Shown here one piece after another: positions 15,401-22,994 of a DNA stretch of 29,306 nt. The DNA lies in the NCBI GenBank assembly GCA_963773835.1, contig CAVZCQ010000007.1:1-29306 (forward strand). The letters run 5' to 3'. Both the position numbers and the translations under genes were made by a program. Source of the DNA: JOPF136 sp963773835. Lineage in GTDB: Bacteria; Acidobacteriota; Terriglobia; Acidiferrales; UBA7541. Numbering within the stretch: position 1 is the stretch's first letter; each line of letters opens with the position of its first letter. The notes beneath the pieces were generated by a model. The model saw only the letters and a list, made by a program, of their open reading frames with translations, did no database searches and was not told where the DNA came from.

Positions 15401-15420
15401 CCGATTTTCGTTTGTCGAAT
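15401..15420 (+). repeat. direct repeat, right copy flanking the 224-aa gene
   Basis: Second copy of the AT-rich 20-mer found at 14622-14641. It is followed by a small hairpin TCCCGAA-CC-TTCGGGA. Confidence 0.6.
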
Positions 15421-15624
15421 TTCGTCCCGAACCTTCGGGATTCGCGTCTGGCCCTGCGCGAATCCGCGCACTGTATCACCGTCTTTCGGCGCTGCTCTCT
15501 CTAAGGACGGACGCCGGCCCGCTTTTATGCCTTCGGCCTGTCCTGCCCGCCAGCTTTTTGGAGGGTGTCCGCCCTTTGCGTTATCTTGTCTCTTCTCGTT
15601 CCGCTCCTCGCCAATAGCCACTCG

Positions 15625-16422
15625 TCACTCGCCACTGCTCTTATTCCACCTTGCCGCCAGCAGCCGCGTAGCCGCCGCCAGGTCGATGTCCGCCACGAGC
15701 AGCCCTTCTTTTCCGTACGGCTGGTAGCTGAGCAGCGTCCCGTCGGGCCGCACGACCGCGGATGTGCTCGGCGAACCTGCGCTGGCGCAATTCACCATCG
15801 CGAAGTAGCAGGTATTCTCCGCGGCGCGGCATAGCGCCGCCTTCTCATGGAACGTGTTGCGAGGATCCGCAAAACTGGTGGGCGCGAATCCTCCGGGCTC
15901 GGCCACGTGGAAATGTGGATGGAACACCACCTGCGCCCCGCGTCGCGCGGCCCAGCGCACCGTTTCCGGATACCGCCAGCCCTCATGGCAGATGGCGATG
16001 CCAAACGTCATCGGCCCAGTCTGGAAAATCCGCCTCCCCGAGCCGGCCGTGTAGGTGCTCTCCTCCGACGGGTCGAGCTGCACTTTGTCCTGGAGGCCGG
16101 CGATTGTGCCATCGGCGTTGATGACGAGCGCAGTGATGAGCAGGTGACCTTCCACCAGGCGTTCCGTGCCGAGAATCACCGCGACGTTCGCCTTCACCGC
16201 CGCAGCTCGAATCGCAGCCCACGCGCGTTCCAGGAACGCAGCGTCCGGCGGCGCCACCTGCATCCCCAGCCCCCGGTAACCGGGTACGTAGCACTCCGGA
16301 AAGCAGACGATGCCCGCGCGTTCGACGGCGGCCTGAGCGATGGCCGCCCCCGCGAGCGTCACCGACTCCTCAGGCGTTGCCGGAAACCGTATGTTGGCCA
16401 GCGCAATACGAAACATGTTCAT
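15625..16422 (-). CDS. carbon-nitrogen hydrolase (nitrilase superfamily)
   Basis: A 265-residue cytoplasmic amidase/nitrilase-type enzyme that cleaves a non-peptide C-N bond. The catalytic triad is complete and in order: Glu43 (VCFPECYVPGY), Lys113 (GLQDKVQL) and Cys145 (AICHEGWRYPE). The C-terminal part has the fold pattern of the superfamily, VVFHPHFHV, NCASAGSPSTSAVVRPDG and GLLVADIDL. Length is typical for the single-domain forms. The start may be Met1 (16422) or Met3 (16416). It stands alone, so the substrate cannot be predicted from neighbours; the closest named classes are omega-amidase or carbamoylputrescine-amidase-like enzymes. Confidence 0.9.
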   Translation of the reverse strand: MNMFRIALANIRFPATPEESVTLAGAAIAQAAVERAGIVCFPECYVPGYRGLGMQVAPPDAAFLERAWAAIRAAAVKANVAVILGTERLVEGHLLITALVINADGTIAGLQDKVQLDPSEESTYTAGSGRRIFQTGPMTFGIAICHEGWRYPETVRWAARRGAQVVFHPHFHVAEPGGFAPTSFADPRNTFHEKAALCRAAENTCYFAMVNCASAGSPSTSAVVRPDGTLLSYQPYGKEGLLVADIDLAAATRLLAARWNKSSGE

Positions 16423-16464
16423 GTGCCCGGCCCAGATTTTAGCGCAATCCGCTACGCCCGCTGG

Positions 16465-16899
16465 CTATCGTCCTGAGCGATTTGGAGGGCTAGCGGGAGC
16501 GGCGGCGGGAGCAGCGGAAGAGGAAGGAGGGAGAATCGGCGGGGGCGGGCCTACTGGTGGGGGATCGTCATCCCAGCGTTCGTGCTTGGCCATGTTGACG
16601 GTCTGGAGCAGGAGCCGGGCGAGATAGGTGAGGACTAGCGCCTTGCGGACGTCAATGCGGCCGTCGGCGACCAGCGTGGCGAGATTGCCGAGCAGATGGT
16701 TGATCGAGGTGGCGGAACGGAGGTCGGAAATGCCGGTGAGGGCGTCGTGGACGGTCGGGGCTGTAGCGGTACGCATGCGGCGCTGCTGGGCTTCGAGGTG
16801 AGTGCCGCAGAGAGTGACGTGGGAGTTGACGCGAGGCATACGGCAGCGGCCAGCGCCGGTGGTGTGGGTGCAACGGGTGGGGTCATCTGGTTGGCTCAT
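16465..16899 (-). CDS. small Cys/His protein, 144 aa, unknown function
   Basis: The N-terminal 40 residues hold Cys10, Cys19, Cys31 and His34 (RCTHTTGAGRCRMPRV and LCGTHLEAQ), a likely zinc-binding site. A helical middle follows (HDALTGISDLRSATSINHLLGNLATLVADGRIDVRKALVLTYLARLLLQ) and then a Pro/Ala-rich, probably disordered C-terminal tail. I associate this layout with a repeated acidobacterial protein group, but I cannot name a function. A coding role is supported by the organised composition and the motif; start 16899 is not backed by a clear ribosome binding site. Confidence 0.65.
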   Translation of the reverse strand: MSQPDDPTRCTHTTGAGRCRMPRVNSHVTLCGTHLEAQQRRMRTATAPTVHDALTGISDLRSATSINHLLGNLATLVADGRIDVRKALVLTYLARLLLQTVNMAKHERWDDDPPPVGPPPPILPPSSSAAPAAAPASPPNRSGR

Positions 16900-17247
16900 T
16901 CGGGTACTCCGTTTCTATGGAAAGGCGAAACTCGAAAATCGGCAGTCACCCCCCCCGGGGGGTATTGGCGTATGTATTGAAAATGCGGGGGATTAAGTTG
17001 TTTGTTTTGGAAGAAACTGATTGGAAAGCGGTTAGCGAGGTTACTGGTGGCCAGCCGGGAAAACAGCGAGGAAAGACGGAAAAAAAGACCGGAAGGGGCT
17101 TATCACGGAGGGCACGGAGACACGGAGAGCACGGAGGAAGAACGGCAGTCCCGAGTGCCGGGTGGTGAGTGACGAGAAACATGGGGCGAGAGTACGGCGG
17201 AGGCTGGCGCTCTGGGAACCCGGTATAAAAGAGAAAAAAAGAGGGAT
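16900..17247. other. gene-free spacer with a short tandem repeat
   Basis: No supported gene. The stretch is purine-rich on the plus strand, contains a C8G6 run near 16950, and holds a tandem CACGGAG repeat (17104-17137). Confidence 0.5.
17104..17137 (+). repeat. tandem CACGGAG repeat, four units
   Basis: Four copies of CACGGAG separated by one or two bases (period about 8-9). A related, degenerate set of units occurs in the opposite orientation at 18562-18598. Confidence 0.7.
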
Positions 17248-17805
17248 TTATTTACGCCGGGACCGGAATTCGGAGGGGGCGAGGAGACGGCCTCGATGGA
17301 CGAGGATGCGGACCAAGCGCTTTGATTCTTCGGGGTGGGTGTCGAACGGGAGGGACAGGCGGGAGCGGAGCATGTGCTGAATGGGCTTCAAGTCGAGCAG
17401 GCGCGCGAGTGCGCGTGGCTGGCCCGCGTGGTCCGGGAGTGCGTGCCAGGCGAGCAGGGCGTAACGATCGCAGCGGTTCTGAAGAGTGCGGACATCGGTT
17501 TTCGAGAACTTCAGACCTGCGGCGGCGGCAACCTTGCGCCAGTGCCAATGCAATATCTCCCGCTGCCAGACGATTTGGAGCGAGCGGCGAATCCAGTCCG
17601 GGTCCTGTGCGGCGGGAGGCCGACCTTGCTTGTGGTTCTGCTTGAGATGCTTCGTGCGGTCACGGATCGCGCGGCGGAGAGACTTTAGCTCCCTCGGGGT
17701 GGCGGATTCGACGAACCAGCGGAGGATAGCTTCGAGAAAGACGGGGCGGTTAAAGTCGCCGTAGAGGAGGCAGAGGTCGAGGAAGTTTTTGTGAGAATCC
17801 GGCAC
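17248..17805 (-). CDS. hypothetical protein, 185 aa
   Basis: No family recognised. The sequence is rich in Trp, Arg and His (WQREILHWHWRKVAAAAG) with helical regions (ALLAWHALPDHAGQPRALARLLDL) and a basic C-terminus. No signal peptide or membrane segment is seen. It starts with MPDSHKNFLDLCLLYGDFNRPVFLEAILRWF. It lies between a tandem repeat and the toxin gene in an accessory region. The lack of internal stops and the non-random composition support a real gene, but no catalytic motif is visible. Confidence 0.6.
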   Translation of the reverse strand: MPDSHKNFLDLCLLYGDFNRPVFLEAILRWFVESATPRELKSLRRAIRDRTKHLKQNHKQGRPPAAQDPDWIRRSLQIVWQREILHWHWRKVAAAAGLKFSKTDVRTLQNRCDRYALLAWHALPDHAGQPRALARLLDLKPIQHMLRSRLSLPFDTHPEESKRLVRILVHRGRLLAPSEFRSRRK

Positions 17806-17907
17806 GCCGTTCTGCCACTCCTGGGCGAAATGTTATCACCAGTGACTTCTGGGGGATGCGAGGGAACTAGTTGATTATTCGTCGGGGGCTCGAAGCAGAC
17901 GCCTGAT

Positions 17908-18228
17908 TCATTCTCTCGCGCGCAAGACGGCGGCGAGGATGCGGGGATTGCGGCGGCCGTGGAGCACGGCAATCACCACGAGCGGCTTCTCATCGGGAGC
18001 GTAGGCAACGAGGTAATCTCGTACGGTTTGAAAGCGCAGTGGCTGGGAGGTGAGATCGGGCCGCATGTGACCCTGATGAGGAAAGGGCACAAGTTTTCGG
18101 ATGGCGCCCAGGATGAATTCGCGGAAGCGGCCGGCGGCAACAGGGTTATCGGCAGCGATGAATTCCCAGATTTCCGTGATGTCCTGCGCAGCGCCAGGGT
18201 GAAGGGCAAAACCCTGGCCGGCAGTCAT
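17908..18228 (-). CDS. RelE/ParE-family toxin
   Basis: A 106-residue protein with the pattern of the RelE/ParE fold: N-terminal helices HPGAAQDITEIWEFIAADNPVAAGRFREFIL, then LRFQTVRDYLVAYAPDE and the terminal strand VVIAVLHGRRNP. ParE members inhibit gyrase and RelE members cut mRNA on the ribosome; the sequence alone does not tell which, although the helix-turn-helix length fits ParE. Its start overlaps the antitoxin stop by four bases (ATGA), as is normal for such pairs. Confidence 0.85.
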   Translation of the reverse strand: MTAGQGFALHPGAAQDITEIWEFIAADNPVAAGRFREFILGAIRKLVPFPHQGHMRPDLTSQPLRFQTVRDYLVAYAPDEKPLVVIAVLHGRRNPRILAAVLRARE

Positions 18229-18479
18229 TTCGGGGAGCGGCGCTTGAGGAGTTCCGCTTCGCGCCGGCGCAAATCGTCAAAAAAGGCTTCGCCGTCCAAG
18301 GGATTGACGCGGCCGCTTTGGATGTCGTCGTAGCGGCTGTCGAGCAAAGTGCGCACTTCAGCGACTTCACGGAGGTAACCCGCCATGGCGTCCTCGAGGA
18401 GCTCGTCCGTAGGGCGGCCGCTGCGGGCGGCAAGCTCGTTGAGACGCGATTCCGTCTCCGGCTTCAGGTGCACTTCCAT
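18225..18479 (-). CDS. antitoxin of the ParD/CopG type
   Basis: An 84-residue protein starting MEVHLKPETESRLNELAARS, typical of a ribbon-helix-helix DNA-binding N-terminus. An acidic C-terminal half (DDIQSGRVNPLDGEAFFDDLRRREAE) would wrap the toxin. It is upstream of and overlaps the toxin gene by four bases. By family behaviour the complex represses its own promoter. The frame is open further upstream, but the family N-terminus begins at this Met. Confidence 0.82.
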   Translation of the reverse strand: MEVHLKPETESRLNELAARSGRPTDELLEDAMAGYLREVAEVRTLLDSRYDDIQSGRVNPLDGEAFFDDLRRREAELLKRRSPK

Positions 18480-18561
18480 GTGTCCGAGTCTAAAGAGGGC
18501 GGTTGGTTCTGTCAAAGGAGATCGGCTCGGTGGTGCGCAGATGCCTTCCATTCGGCATCGC

Positions 18562-18598
18562 CCTCTGCGCGCCTCTGTGGCCTCCGCGCCTCTGCGGT
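18562..18598 (-). repeat. degenerate tandem repeat of CGCAGAGG-type units
   Basis: On the minus strand this reads as successive CAGAGG/CGGAGG units (ACCGCAGAGG, CGCGGAGG, CACAGAGG, CGCAGAGG). It is related to the CACGGAG tandem at 17104-17137 but in the opposite orientation. The two bracket the 185-aa gene and the toxin-antitoxin pair. Confidence 0.55.
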
Positions 18599-18645
18599 AT
18601 CTTTTCCCACGTCCGGAACTGCTAGGATATGCCGCGGCTAAAGCC

Positions 18646-20271
18646 ATGCGCGGAACCATGATGTCGTATCCCCTGACGCTCTTCTCGATCCTGGAGCGCG
18701 CGGGAAAATATTTTCCGAAAGTCGAGGTCATCTCGCGGCGGCCCGACCGGTCGCTCCACCGTTCGACCTACGGCGAAGTCTATCGCCGTTCGCGTGCGCT
18801 GGCTGCGGGACTGCTTCGCGCAGGCCTGAAGCGAGGCGACCGCGTGGCCACCCTCTCGTGGAACCACGGGGAACACCTGGAAGCCTACTTCGGCGTGCCC
18901 GCCGCCGGAGGGATCGTTCACACGCTGAATCTGCGGCTTTCCGGGGACGAACTGACGCTTATCGCGAAACATGCCGGCGACCGTTTTCTGCTCATCGACG
19001 ACGTGCTGGTGCCCCACTACGAAAAGTTCCGCCCGCAATGTCCCATGGAGCGCGTGTGGGTGGTGCCGACTTCCGGCCAGCCACTGCGGCCGGGCTGGAA
19101 CAGCTATGAAGACCTGCTGGCCGAGCCGGGCGCCGATTTCCGGTATCCCGACGTGGACGAGAACGAAGCCGCCGCCATGTGCTACACGAGTGGCACGACA
19201 GGCCAGCCAAAGGGCGTGGCGTATTCCCATCGCGCGCTGGTGCTGCATTCGCTGGCCGTCTCGCTGCAAGAAGGGTTCGGGCTTCGCCAGTCCGACTCGG
19301 CGCTCGTGATCGTGCCCATGTTCCATGCGAACTGCTGGGGACTGCCGCAGGCCTGCACCATGCTGGGAGTAAAGCTGGTGCTTCCGGGGCCGTATCTGGA
19401 TGGAGCGAGCCTGCTGGAATTGATTGACGGCGAGCAGACGACATATGCGGCGGGAGTGCCTACCGTGTGGATGGGCGTCGCCGAGCAACTCGAGACGCAT
19501 CCCGGCAAATGGAAAATCCCGGCGGGATTTCGCGGCACGTCCGGAGGCGCGGCCACGCCGGAAGCGCTGCTGGAACGCTGCAGCCGGCTGGGAATCGAGC
19601 TGCGCTGCTCGTGGGGAATGACGGAAATGACTCCGGCGGGGACCACAGCGTACCTGAAGAGCACGCTGGGCGAGCTGACGGAGGCGGAGAAGCTGCGGCT
19701 GCGTTCGACGGCGGGACTGCCGTTTCCGATGGTGGATGCGCGGGTGATGTCGCCTGAAGGCGAAGCGCCGTGGGATGGAAAAACCTCGGGCGAACTCCAG
19801 GTGCGCGGGCCGTTCGTTGCCGAGAGCTATTACAACCTGCCGGAAGCGAACGACCGCTGGAGCGACGACGGATGGTTCCGCACCGGGGACGTGGCCGTGA
19901 TCGATCCCGAAGGCTACGTGCGCATCGCCGACCGCACCAAGGACGTGATCAAATCGGGCGGCGAGTGGATCAGCTCCGTGGCGCTCGAAAACGCGCTGAT
20001 GGCCCACCCGGCGGTGAAAGAAGCCGCGGTGATCGGCTTGCCGCACCCGAAATGGCAGGAGCGTCCGCTGGCCGTGGTGGTGAAAAAAGCGGATGCGGCG
20101 GCGAGCGAGGAGGATTTGCGGCGCGAGTTGAACCAGTTGCTGGCGGAAAAGTTCGCGAAATGGCAGTTGCCCGACGCGATCGTGTTCGCGGAAGCGATCC
20201 CGCGCACGTCGGTGGGGAAATTCATGAAGTCGCGGCTGCGGGAGGAGTTCAAAGATTGGAAGTGGAAGTGA
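18646..20271 (+). CDS. acyl-CoA synthetase (AMP-binding, FadD/AlkK type)
   Basis: A 541-residue ATP-dependent enzyme activating fatty acids to acyl-CoA through an acyl-adenylate. The P-loop YTSGTTGQPKG occupies 180-190. Downstream are MFHANCWGLP, the adenylate motif CSWGMTEMTPAG, the hinge region GWFRTGDVAVIDPEGYVRIADRTKDVIKSGGEWIS and the catalytic Lys525 in RTSVGKFMKS. The N-terminus MRGTMMSYPLTL matches the usual beginning of medium/long-chain ligases, so I use ATG 18646 although the frame is open upstream. It converges with argJ. The chain-length preference cannot be read from sequence. No beta-oxidation partner lies beside it. Confidence 0.92.
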   Translation: MRGTMMSYPLTLFSILERAGKYFPKVEVISRRPDRSLHRSTYGEVYRRSRALAAGLLRAGLKRGDRVATLSWNHGEHLEAYFGVPAAGGIVHTLNLRLSGDELTLIAKHAGDRFLLIDDVLVPHYEKFRPQCPMERVWVVPTSGQPLRPGWNSYEDLLAEPGADFRYPDVDENEAAAMCYTSGTTGQPKGVAYSHRALVLHSLAVSLQEGFGLRQSDSALVIVPMFHANCWGLPQACTMLGVKLVLPGPYLDGASLLELIDGEQTTYAAGVPTVWMGVAEQLETHPGKWKIPAGFRGTSGGAATPEALLERCSRLGIELRCSWGMTEMTPAGTTAYLKSTLGELTEAEKLRLRSTAGLPFPMVDARVMSPEGEAPWDGKTSGELQVRGPFVAESYYNLPEANDRWSDDGWFRTGDVAVIDPEGYVRIADRTKDVIKSGGEWISSVALENALMAHPAVKEAAVIGLPHPKWQERPLAVVVKKADAAASEEDLRRELNQLLAEKFAKWQLPDAIVFAEAIPRTSVGKFMKSRLREEFKDWKWK

Positions 20272-20289
20272 GGGGCGGAAATGCCCGGA

Positions 20290-20315
20290 GGGCACGGCAT
20301 GCCGTGCCCCTACAG
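20290..20315 (-). repeat. dispersed palindromic element, copy 2
   Basis: Perfect 20-base palindrome GGGCACGGCATGCCGTGCCC (20290-20309), continuing into CCTACAG. Read on the minus strand it is CTGTAGGGGC-N12-GCCC, the same framework as 14539-14564. It lies in the 59-base gap between two convergent genes. No T-tract follows, so I do not call it a terminator, although it could stop transcription in both directions. Confidence 0.5.
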
Positions 20316-20330
20316 TCGCCCGGAACGGCG

Positions 20331-21548
20331 TCAGGTGCGGTAATCGGCGTTGATGCGCACGTAGCCTTCCGAAAGCTCGCAGGTCCAGACGCGCGCGCGG
20401 CCGCGTCCCGCGCCCAGATCCACACGCATCGTGTATTCGTGCTGGAGCATGCCTTCGTGGACCGCCTTTTCGTCGAACGCGAGGGGACGGCCGCGGCGAA
20501 AGACGGGAAAGCCCGCCAAGGAGATGGCGGCGCGCTCGGGACGGAAGGCGACTCCGGCGCGTCCGGCGGCGGCGAGGATGCGGCCCCAGTTGGGGTCGGC
20601 GCCGGCGAGCGCGGTTTTTACCAGCGGCGAATGGGCGATGGTGCGCGCGACGGCGGCGGCGCCGCGATCGTCGGGAGCGCCGCGCAAGTCGATTTCGATG
20701 ACGTGCCGCGCGCCTTCTCCATCCGCCACGATCTGGAGCGCGAGCGAACGGCAGACGCGTTCGAGGGCCCGCGTGAACCGGCGGAAGTCGGCGCTGCGCG
20801 TGCTGGTGATACGCGCGCCGGAAGCGCCCGAGGCAAAGAGCGCCACCGTGTCGTTCGTCGAAGTGTCGCCGTCCACGGTGATGGAGTTGAACGTCGGCCC
20901 GAGCACCGCGCCGAGCGCCTGCCGCGCGAGCGGGGGAGAGAGCGCCGCGTCGGTGAGCAGAAAGGCGAGCATGGTGGCGTGGGGCTTGTGGAATTGGGGC
21001 GCGATCATGCCCGCGCCCTTCGTGCAGCCGGCGATGCGCGCGGTGCGCCCGCCAATGCGCACGGCAGCCGAGGCCGTTTTCGGCCGCGTGTCCGTGGTGA
21101 GGATGCCGCGAGAGAGGCCGGCAAACGCTTCCGGCCCCGAGCCAAGAGCGTACAGAAGCCCCGGAATGGCCTCGACTATTTTTCCCACGCGCAACGGGAC
21201 GCCGATCACGCCCGTCGAGCAAACGAAAACCTCTTCCCGGCGGCAGCCGAGCTGAACCGCGACGGCCCGCGCCATCTCCCGCGCCGCCGCGATGCCCGCT
21301 TTCCCCGTGCAGCAGTTCGCGTTGCCGGAATTCACCACGATGGCGCGCATGCGGCCGCGGCTGCGGCGAACGTGCTCCGCGGAGACCACAACCGGCGCGG
21401 CCTGCACGCGGTTCGAAGTGAACGCGGCGGCGGCGGAGACGTGCGCGCCGGTAACCACCATGGCGAGGTCGGGCGCGCCGCTGCGCTTCAGCCCGCAGGA
21501 GGCGCCGCCAAACCGGAAGCCGCGAGGCAGTTGGAGTGTGCCGTCCAT
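20331..21548 (-). CDS. argJ: glutamate N-acetyltransferase / ornithine acetyltransferase
   Basis: A 405-residue ArgJ that transfers the acetyl group from N-acetylornithine to glutamate (cyclic arginine pathway) and, in bifunctional forms, also makes N-acetylglutamate from acetyl-CoA. The autocleavage site is visible: KGAGMIAP followed by HATML, with Thr192 as the nucleophile that splits the chain into alpha and beta subunits. Other motifs are NSGNANCCTG and CSTGVIGVPL. It is the last gene of the arg operon and starts 4 bases after a 13-codon remnant frame. No ribosome binding site is clear; ATG 21566 is an alternative start. Whether it is mono- or bifunctional cannot be told here. Confidence 0.94.
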   Translation of the reverse strand: MDGTLQLPRGFRFGGASCGLKRSGAPDLAMVVTGAHVSAAAAFTSNRVQAAPVVVSAEHVRRSRGRMRAIVVNSGNANCCTGKAGIAAAREMARAVAVQLGCRREEVFVCSTGVIGVPLRVGKIVEAIPGLLYALGSGPEAFAGLSRGILTTDTRPKTASAAVRIGGRTARIAGCTKGAGMIAPQFHKPHATMLAFLLTDAALSPPLARQALGAVLGPTFNSITVDGDTSTNDTVALFASGASGARITSTRSADFRRFTRALERVCRSLALQIVADGEGARHVIEIDLRGAPDDRGAAAVARTIAHSPLVKTALAGADPNWGRILAAAGRAGVAFRPERAAISLAGFPVFRRGRPLAFDEKAVHEGMLQHEYTMRVDLGAGRGRARVWTCELSEGYVRINADYRT

Positions 21549-21552
21549 GCGT

Positions 21553-21594
21553 TTAGGCGGGAGCATCGGCCAGGCGTGCGCGGCGAATTCTCAT
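21553..21594 (-). pseudogene. 13-codon remnant resembling the N-terminus of a GNAT acetyltransferase
   Basis: The ATG overlaps the argH stop codon (ATGA), and the frame encodes MRIRRARLADAPA then stops. This has the typical start of a GNAT-fold protein (IRxAxxADAPA, first strand and helix). The in-place overlap suggests that argH was once followed by an N-acetylglutamate synthase-like gene, now lost. It may instead be a chance short frame. Confidence 0.35.
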
Positions 21595-22994
21595 GTTGCA
21601 GTCTCCAACTTCGCAATGCGCGCTTCCGCATCCAGAATCGCCTGCCGGACGCGCGCGGGAGCGGTGCCGCCGGTCACATCGCGGCGGGCAAGTGCGGCCT
21701 CGAGCGTGAGGCACGCATGCAAATCGCCGGTAAACAGCGGCGAAAAGCGCTGCATGGTTTCGAGCGGCAGTTCGGTCCACGGCGTACCGGCGCGCTCGGC
21801 TTCGCGGATCACCTGGCCGACGATTTCGTGCGATTTGCGAAAGGGAACGCCCTTGCGAACGAGATAATCCGCGGCCTCGGTGGCGAGCAGGTCCGGGCCG
21901 GCCGCGGCGCGCATGCGGTCTTCGCGGACGCGGGTGGCGGCGACGGCGCCTGCGGAGATGCGCAGCATGGCCAGCGTGTCGTGGTGCGCAGCGAACAGCG
22001 GTTCTTTGTCCTCCTGGAGGTCGCGGTTGTAGCTGGAGGGCAGGCCTTTGAGAACGGTGAGCAGGCCGAAGAGCGCGGAGTACACGCGGCCCGTCTTTCC
22101 GCGGATCAGCTCCCAGCAATCCGGATTTTTCTTCTGCGGCATCAGGCTGCTGCCGGTGGAATAGGCATCGGGCAGCTCGAGCCAGCCGAACGCCGCGGAG
22201 GAAAACAGGATGAAGTCCTCGGCGAGCCGCGAGAGGTGCGCGGCGATGAGCGCGAGAGCGAACAGATAGGCTGCGGCGAAATCGCGGTCGCCTACGGCGT
22301 CGAGGCTGTTTGCCGTGGCGCGGCTGAAGCCCAGCTCGCGGGCGATGGAGGCGCGATCGATGGAAAACGCAGTGCCGGCGAGCGCACCGGAACCGAGCAC
22401 GCAGGCGTCGGCCTGATGAGCCGCGTCCGCGATGCGCTCCGCATCGCGGAAGAAGGCTTCCGCGTGGGCGAGCAGAAAGTGCGAGAAAAGGATGGGCTGC
22501 GCGGGCTGCAGGTGCGTGAGGCCGGGCATGACGGCGCGCTCGTGGTGCCGGGCGAGCGCGACGAGCGCACGGAGCAGCAGGGCGAGCGAGGAGCGGGCGT
22601 CGCGCGCGGCGTCGCAGAGATAGAGGCGCAGGTCCGTGGCCACCTGTTCGTTGCGGCTGCGGCCGGTGTGGAGCTTCGCGCCGAGCTCGCCGACGCGCGC
22701 GATGAGCGCCGATTCGACGTAGCTGTGCACGTCCTCGGCATCGGAGGCGGTGACGCTGGATGGGTTCTCCCGCGCGGCGCGGCCGATTTCGTCCAGCGCA
22801 CCGCGAATGGTCTCCGCCTCTGCGGCTGTCAGGATGCCCGCCGCGGCCAGAGCCGATGCCCACGCGCGGCTGGCGGCAATTTCCTGCGGCAGCAGGGCCG
22901 CGTCGAATGCGAGCGAGCGCTGGAAAGCGTAGAACTCGCGGTCGGGCGGTTCGTCGAAACGTCCGCCCCACATTTTTCCGTCCGCAGGTGTCAC
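21591..22994 (-). CDS. argH: argininosuccinate lyase
   Basis: A 467-residue enzyme that splits argininosuccinate into arginine and fumarate, the last arginine step. The family signature GSSLMPQKKNPD contains the catalytic serine, and HTGRSRNEQVATDLRLY and TVLKGLPSSYNRDLQEDKE are also typical. I choose GTG 22994, whose GTGA overlaps the argG stop by four bases and has a GGAG box 5 bases upstream. It reads VTPADGKMWGGRF, in line with the normal distance to the conserved MWGGRF. ATG 22973 is the internal alternative. Confidence 0.95.
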   Translation of the reverse strand: MTPADGKMWGGRFDEPPDREFYAFQRSLAFDAALLPQEIAASRAWASALAAAGILTAAEAETIRGALDEIGRAARENPSSVTASDAEDVHSYVESALIARVGELGAKLHTGRSRNEQVATDLRLYLCDAARDARSSLALLLRALVALARHHERAVMPGLTHLQPAQPILFSHFLLAHAEAFFRDAERIADAAHQADACVLGSGALAGTAFSIDRASIARELGFSRATANSLDAVGDRDFAAAYLFALALIAAHLSRLAEDFILFSSAAFGWLELPDAYSTGSSLMPQKKNPDCWELIRGKTGRVYSALFGLLTVLKGLPSSYNRDLQEDKEPLFAAHHDTLAMLRISAGAVAATRVREDRMRAAAGPDLLATEAADYLVRKGVPFRKSHEIVGQVIREAERAGTPWTELPLETMQRFSPLFTGDLHACLTLEAALARRDVTGGTAPARVRQAILDAEARIAKLETAT

